This document shows positions 13,520 to 16,551 of a DNA stretch of 16,551 nucleotides, one piece after another. Source of the stretch: CAXBES01 sp965367015 (GTDB lineage Bacteria > Bacteroidota > Bacteroidia > Flavobacteriales > Flavobacteriaceae). The stretch's first letter is position 1, and every line of letters starts with the position of its first letter. The DNA lies in contig CBDUGY010000061.1 of assembly GCA_965367015.1 (NCBI GenBank), positions 1 to 16,551 on the forward strand. Direction: 5' to 3'. A program made the translations under genes and the position numbers. The notes beneath the pieces were generated by a model. That model was not told where the DNA came from, made no database searches, and saw nothing but the letters and a program-made list of their open reading frames with translations.

Positions 13520-14772
13520 GAATTGATTACAAGTTGATTATTCGCAATTATACCATACGCTTTACCTTTTAACCTGCTTCCCAGTAAGGCCGCATTTTTA
13601 GAAGTTGAAATTATATCTGATTCGCCGAAAGTCCATTCAATGTCGGGGTTGAATAGTGTAATGTCGGCTCTCGATCCTTCAGTTATTCCTTCTGTAGAAA
13701 TATTAAAAATTTTACGAAGATTCGTGAGTGCGCTGATGGTGGTCTCCAGGTCAATTTTACTATTAAGAGCTCCGAAACAATATTCTAGTCCGATGCTTCC
13801 GAAAGCCGCATGATCAAATTCTGTTTTTTTATGTTCTATATCAATAGGATTGTGATCGCTGGTAACCCCATCGATCGTACCTTCTTTGAGCCCTTTTAGT
13901 AAGGCTTTGATATCTTCATTAGTTCTTAAAGGCGGCATCAGCTTAAAATTGGTGTCAAAGCTTTCCAGAGCATCATCTGTTAAACATAAATTTGCTACCG
14001 CCACACTGCATGTTACTTGCAGACCTTTCTTTTTAGCTTCTTTTATAAGTGCCACCGACTTCTTTGTAGAAATAGTTGGAATATGTAATTTTCCTCCGGT
14101 ATACTCAAGAAGATAAAGGTCTCGCGTGATCTGTAATTCTTCTGCTAATGCGGGAATTCCTTTTAATCCTAATTTTGTGCTATTTACTTCTTCATTCACT
14201 ATTCCATTTGGGGCGACAGATCTTTCGAAGGGAAAGGATTGCACAAGCCCATCGAAATTTTGAGTATACTGCAATGCGATTTTTAACAAATTGGCATTCT
14301 GTATGGGTTGTTTATAATCATAGAAGGATATCGCGCCTTCATTTTTCATATCATAGAGTTCGGCGAGATCGATTCCTTTGCTCCCAATAGTAAGTGCGCC
14401 AACGGGGTGGAGGCTTACGGCATTACCTTCGGCTTGAGAGCGCAAATATTTGATATTAGATTTGCTATCGGTTACGGGGAAAGTGTTTGCATTGAGAGCA
14501 ACTTGGGTGAATCCGCTTCGGCCGGCTGTCTTAAGTCCGTTCGCTATGGTTTCACGTTCTTCGAATCCCGGCTCTCCAAACGATACGCTAGAATCGAACC
14601 ACCCTTGCGATATATGTAAATTTTCTAAAGATAATTCTTTGATTTTATCAGGTTTCGTAATGGTGGCAGCGATTTTTGAGAATTTGCCATTCTCAATAAG
14701 AATATCTCTTTTCTTTAGATGATGTTTGCTATTGGGGTTGACTACGATAACCGATTTTAATAGAATATTCAT
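13516..14772 (-). CDS. Dihydroorotase-like protein with degenerate metal site
   Basis: The 418 residues align in order with class I dihydroorotases of the amidohydrolase superfamily: GWFDSSVSFGEPGFEERETI (57-76), MPPLRTNEDIKALL (279-292) and DGVTSDHNP (301-309). Active enzymes carry D-x-H-x-H, a His in the HAED segment, a His in HVST, and T-P-H-H-L. Here these read D60-S-S62-V-S64, VQSF (S179), PTIST (T233) and SVAVANL, so the metal-ligand histidines are gone; Asp306 of SDHNP is kept. The protein is therefore unlikely to catalyse carbamoyl-aspartate cyclisation. Degenerate dihydroorotases exist elsewhere, for example PyrC' (pyrX) in Pseudomonas, which supports aspartate transcarbamoylase structurally. 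From memory, similar sequences occur across Flavobacteriaceae, usually annotated simply as dihydroorotase. It sits 12 nt after the VWA membrane-protein gene and overlaps the next gene. Confidence 0.88.
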   Translation of the reverse strand: MNILLKSVIVVNPNSKHHLKKRDILIENGKFSKIAATITKPDKIKELSLENLHISQGWFDSSVSFGEPGFEERETIANGLKTAGRSGFTQVALNANTFPVTDSKSNIKYLRSQAEGNAVSLHPVGALTIGSKGIDLAELYDMKNEGAISFYDYKQPIQNANLLKIALQYTQNFDGLVQSFPFERSVAPNGIVNEEVNSTKLGLKGIPALAEELQITRDLYLLEYTGGKLHIPTISTKKSVALIKEAKKKGLQVTCSVAVANLCLTDDALESFDTNFKLMPPLRTNEDIKALLKGLKEGTIDGVTSDHNPIDIEHKKTEFDHAAFGSIGLEYCFGALNSKIDLETTISALTNLRKIFNISTEGITEGSRADITLFNPDIEWTFGESDIISTSKNAALLGSRLKGKAYGIIANNQLVINS

Positions 14773-14784
14773 TTTTTAGTGTTT

Positions 14785-16551
14785 CTAATTCTTAAAAAAT
14801 TTCAGAATAAGCATTTCAGCGAGTAGGAAAAGTAACGCACAAACAGCGAACCATTTCCAAAAACTGTTTATTTCATTTGCTTCAGTGAGGGTGTCGAACA
14901 ATTCCTCCACCGAATTATAAACTGCTAATCCGTTCCAATCTTGAGGGTTCGAGTATTGTAAAATACTTTCATCCCGATTATAATTGAAGCTGACATGTTC
15001 TATAAATTCTCCTTCCTTTTCAATGTCGTAAATCCCAGATTCACTTGGATTCTCGTTGGTAATAATAGTAACCTTATTTGCTTTGGTTTGTTGCAACGGA
15101 ATAAAATTTACTGTACTATCCCGCATTGTCAGGATCTCATCCTGCTTCAATTTAATTGGAACTGCAAATGTGTTTTGTGTTCCAATGGGATAATATAATT
15201 CGGCAAGCGCTAAACTTTGTTGTGCCATATTATAAAGAGTAGGCACAATTAACGGCGAGTTCTGAAAGTTCGAATTATCATCGTTAATTGCTGCCGTAGT
15301 TAAGTAGGTATTGTTTTTCTGAATGACAAACGGCTTCCCATCTTCAAACTTTAAAACAGGAGATGCACTGGATATAATATTATAGAAAGAATTCACTTTG
15401 GGATACTGAAAATTTACCACCTGTTTTTCGAAAACATCTCGAAATAAAGGATGATCGAATACGATCTGGGTAATTTTTTTTTCCTGAGCCCTGTTTTCTG
15501 AAAATTTTCCGAGTTGAAAGGTGCCAAGAAACCTGTTGTAACTAGTTGCATCAATATTCTTCGCCGGTATTACAAATATACTTCCTCCATTATTACTGAA
15601 GGATAACAAGGCTGTTTCCAGCGATGCGGGAATTTCGTTCAATTCATTTAAAACAATAAAATTCTGATCCGGAATGTCATTGTAGTTTAAATTTCTAAAG
15701 GCTTGCTGGCTGTATTCAAACTCAGGTTGATTGAATAAGCGTTGTAAAAAGTTAGAATTCGACTCATTAATTGAGAGTACTTTTAGTTTTTTCGGTGCAT
15801 TGATGCTAAAGAATAACGAATTATCAAAAGTGAGATTAGGGTCGTTAAGTTCTAATTTTCCTTTAAAATTCTCACCACTATCAATATCAAAAGTGACTGT
15901 TTGATCATTTCCATTAACCCAATCCAAAGCATTTTTAGCGATTAAAGTTTTGTGGTTATATAGAGAAACAGGGATACTTTGCGGAACCTCGCCAATTTTA
16001 GAGATTTTAACTGTGAGTTGAATATTTCCGGCATTTTTAGCTGAAATATATGCTGTATCCAGCGATATATTCTTAGCTGCGAGCGGCTTCAGATGGACGG
16101 CATTGATATTGAAATTTTCATCAGTTTCAGGAAAAGAACCTTTTTGTTGAAAGTCGGAAACCATAATCAACCGCTTATCGGTATCGATTTCTTTCGAAAA
16201 CAACTGATTTGCTTTCAGAAGTACTTCCGAAGGATTTAATTGATTGGAAGAATATGTGGTTTGAAGTAATTCATTTTTAAAATCCTGTACAGAAGAATTC
16301 TTTCTGCTAAGATCGTTGGTAAACCAACTTATTTTCTCGAATCCCCCGGATTTATCAAAAATATCCTGAATAGCTCTCTGTAATAAAGGGCCTTGCGATC
16401 CTTTCGCTTGCATACTGAAAGAGTTATCTAAGTATAGCACTGTTTCCTTCTTAGATGTGAGTGCGGTCTCGGAAGCTTCAAAGGGTTGTGCGAAAGCTAG
16501 TACGAGGCAGGCAATTGCCAATAATCGCATTAATAGGGTGAGCCATTTTTT
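14785..16551 (-). CDS. BatA-like VWA-domain membrane protein (5' end outside window)
   Basis: The frame is open to the window edge. Upstream of the ATG at 16530 it reads KKWLTLL, which continues into MRLLAIACLVLAFAQPF, the second membrane helix typical of BatA-N proteins. The true start therefore lies outside and 588 residues are visible. A von Willebrand factor A-like domain follows, with a MIDAS-type motif D-N-S-F-S in VLYLDNSFSMQ and LIMVSDFQQ about 85 residues later. The long middle region (about 150-540) is beta-rich and extracytoplasmic. One C-terminal helix (FWKWFAVCALLFLLAEMLIL) ends in a basic tail. Related Bat proteins in Bacteroidota are linked to stress tolerance and envelope functions, but this long form has no known role. 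It begins the operon with the dihydroorotase-like gene. Confidence 0.88.
   Translation of the reverse strand, partial: KKWLTLLMRLLAIACLVLAFAQPFEASETALTSKKETVLYLDNSFSMQAKGSQGPLLQRAIQDIFDKSGGFEKISWFTNDLSRKNSSVQDFKNELLQTTYSSNQLNPSEVLLKANQLFSKEIDTDKRLIMVSDFQQKGSFPETDENFNINAVHLKPLAAKNISLDTAYISAKNAGNIQLTVKISKIGEVPQSIPVSLYNHKTLIAKNALDWVNGNDQTVTFDIDSGENFKGKLELNDPNLTFDNSLFFSINAPKKLKVLSINESNSNFLQRLFNQPEFEYSQQAFRNLNYNDIPDQNFIVLNELNEIPASLETALLSFSNNGGSIFVIPAKNIDATSYNRFLGTFQLGKFSENRAQEKKITQIVFDHPLFRDVFEKQVVNFQYPKVNSFYNIISSASPVLKFEDGKPFVIQKNNTYLTTAAINDDNSNFQNSPLIVPTLYNMAQQSLALAELYYPIGTQNTFAVPIKLKQDEILTMRDSTVNFIPLQQTKANKVTIITNENPSESGIYDIEKEGEFIEHVSFNYNRDESILQYSNPQDWNGLAVYNSVEELFDTLTEANEINSFWKWFAVCALLFLLAEMLILKFFKN

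Noticed and set aside
13886..14722. Four plus-strand ORFs opposite the dihydroorotase-like gene
   Set aside because: They overlap each other and are all antisense to a well-supported coding sequence.

Overview
The window looks like a chromosomal segment from a marine-type Flavobacteriaceae (Bacteroidota). The evidence is an AT-rich sequence, starts without Shine-Dalgarno sequences, several -7 boxes of the Bacteroidota form TAnnTTTG, and proteins typical of that family: a YfhO-type membrane protein, a BatA-like VWA membrane protein, a dihydroorotase-like protein without catalytic histidines, and an endonuclease III without an Fe-S cluster. No tRNA, rRNA, CRISPR array, transposase or phage gene was seen. 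Most genes are housekeeping.

Layout. 2-1707 (+): the end of a YfhO-like membrane protein overlaps by one base a GT-B glycosyltransferase, so this is a cell-envelope glycan pair. 1752-4032 (-): two paralogous secreted proteins of unknown function. The larger has a very basic tail built on an exact 69-bp tandem repeat. Each gene has a sigma-54-like -24/-12 element 79-80 nt upstream of its start, and the same 17-mer directly after its stop codon. 4172-6952 (-): uvrA, with a TTG start. 7201-7996 (+): an ECF-type sigma factor and a 50-residue ORF, ending at a strong intrinsic terminator. 8072-9217: nth (-) and the peroxiredoxin gene bcp (+), divergent from a 30-bp region that contains a near-symmetric promoter palindrome. 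9214-10671 (-): a 485-residue protein of unknown function whose stop codon interlocks with that of bcp in one TTAA. 10753-12026 (+): a metallo-beta-lactamase-fold hydrolase and a membrane-anchored hypothetical. 12103-16551 (-): a compact run of BatA-like VWA protein, dihydroorotase-like protein, two small DUF4870-like membrane proteins and, after a terminator hairpin, an alpha/beta-hydrolase esterase.

How they fit together. UvrA (nucleotide excision repair), Nth (base excision repair) and Bcp (peroxide detoxification) are all damage-control functions, and nth and bcp may share a promoter region. The most unusual region is 1752-4112. Its two paralogs share a domain, an upstream promoter-like element at the same distance, and a 3'-UTR tag. 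This suggests a co-regulated pair of exported tyrosine/arginine-rich proteins, possibly under sigma-54 control. Their function is unknown.

Limits. All family calls come from reading motifs by eye; no database search was run. Promoters are pattern matches only.
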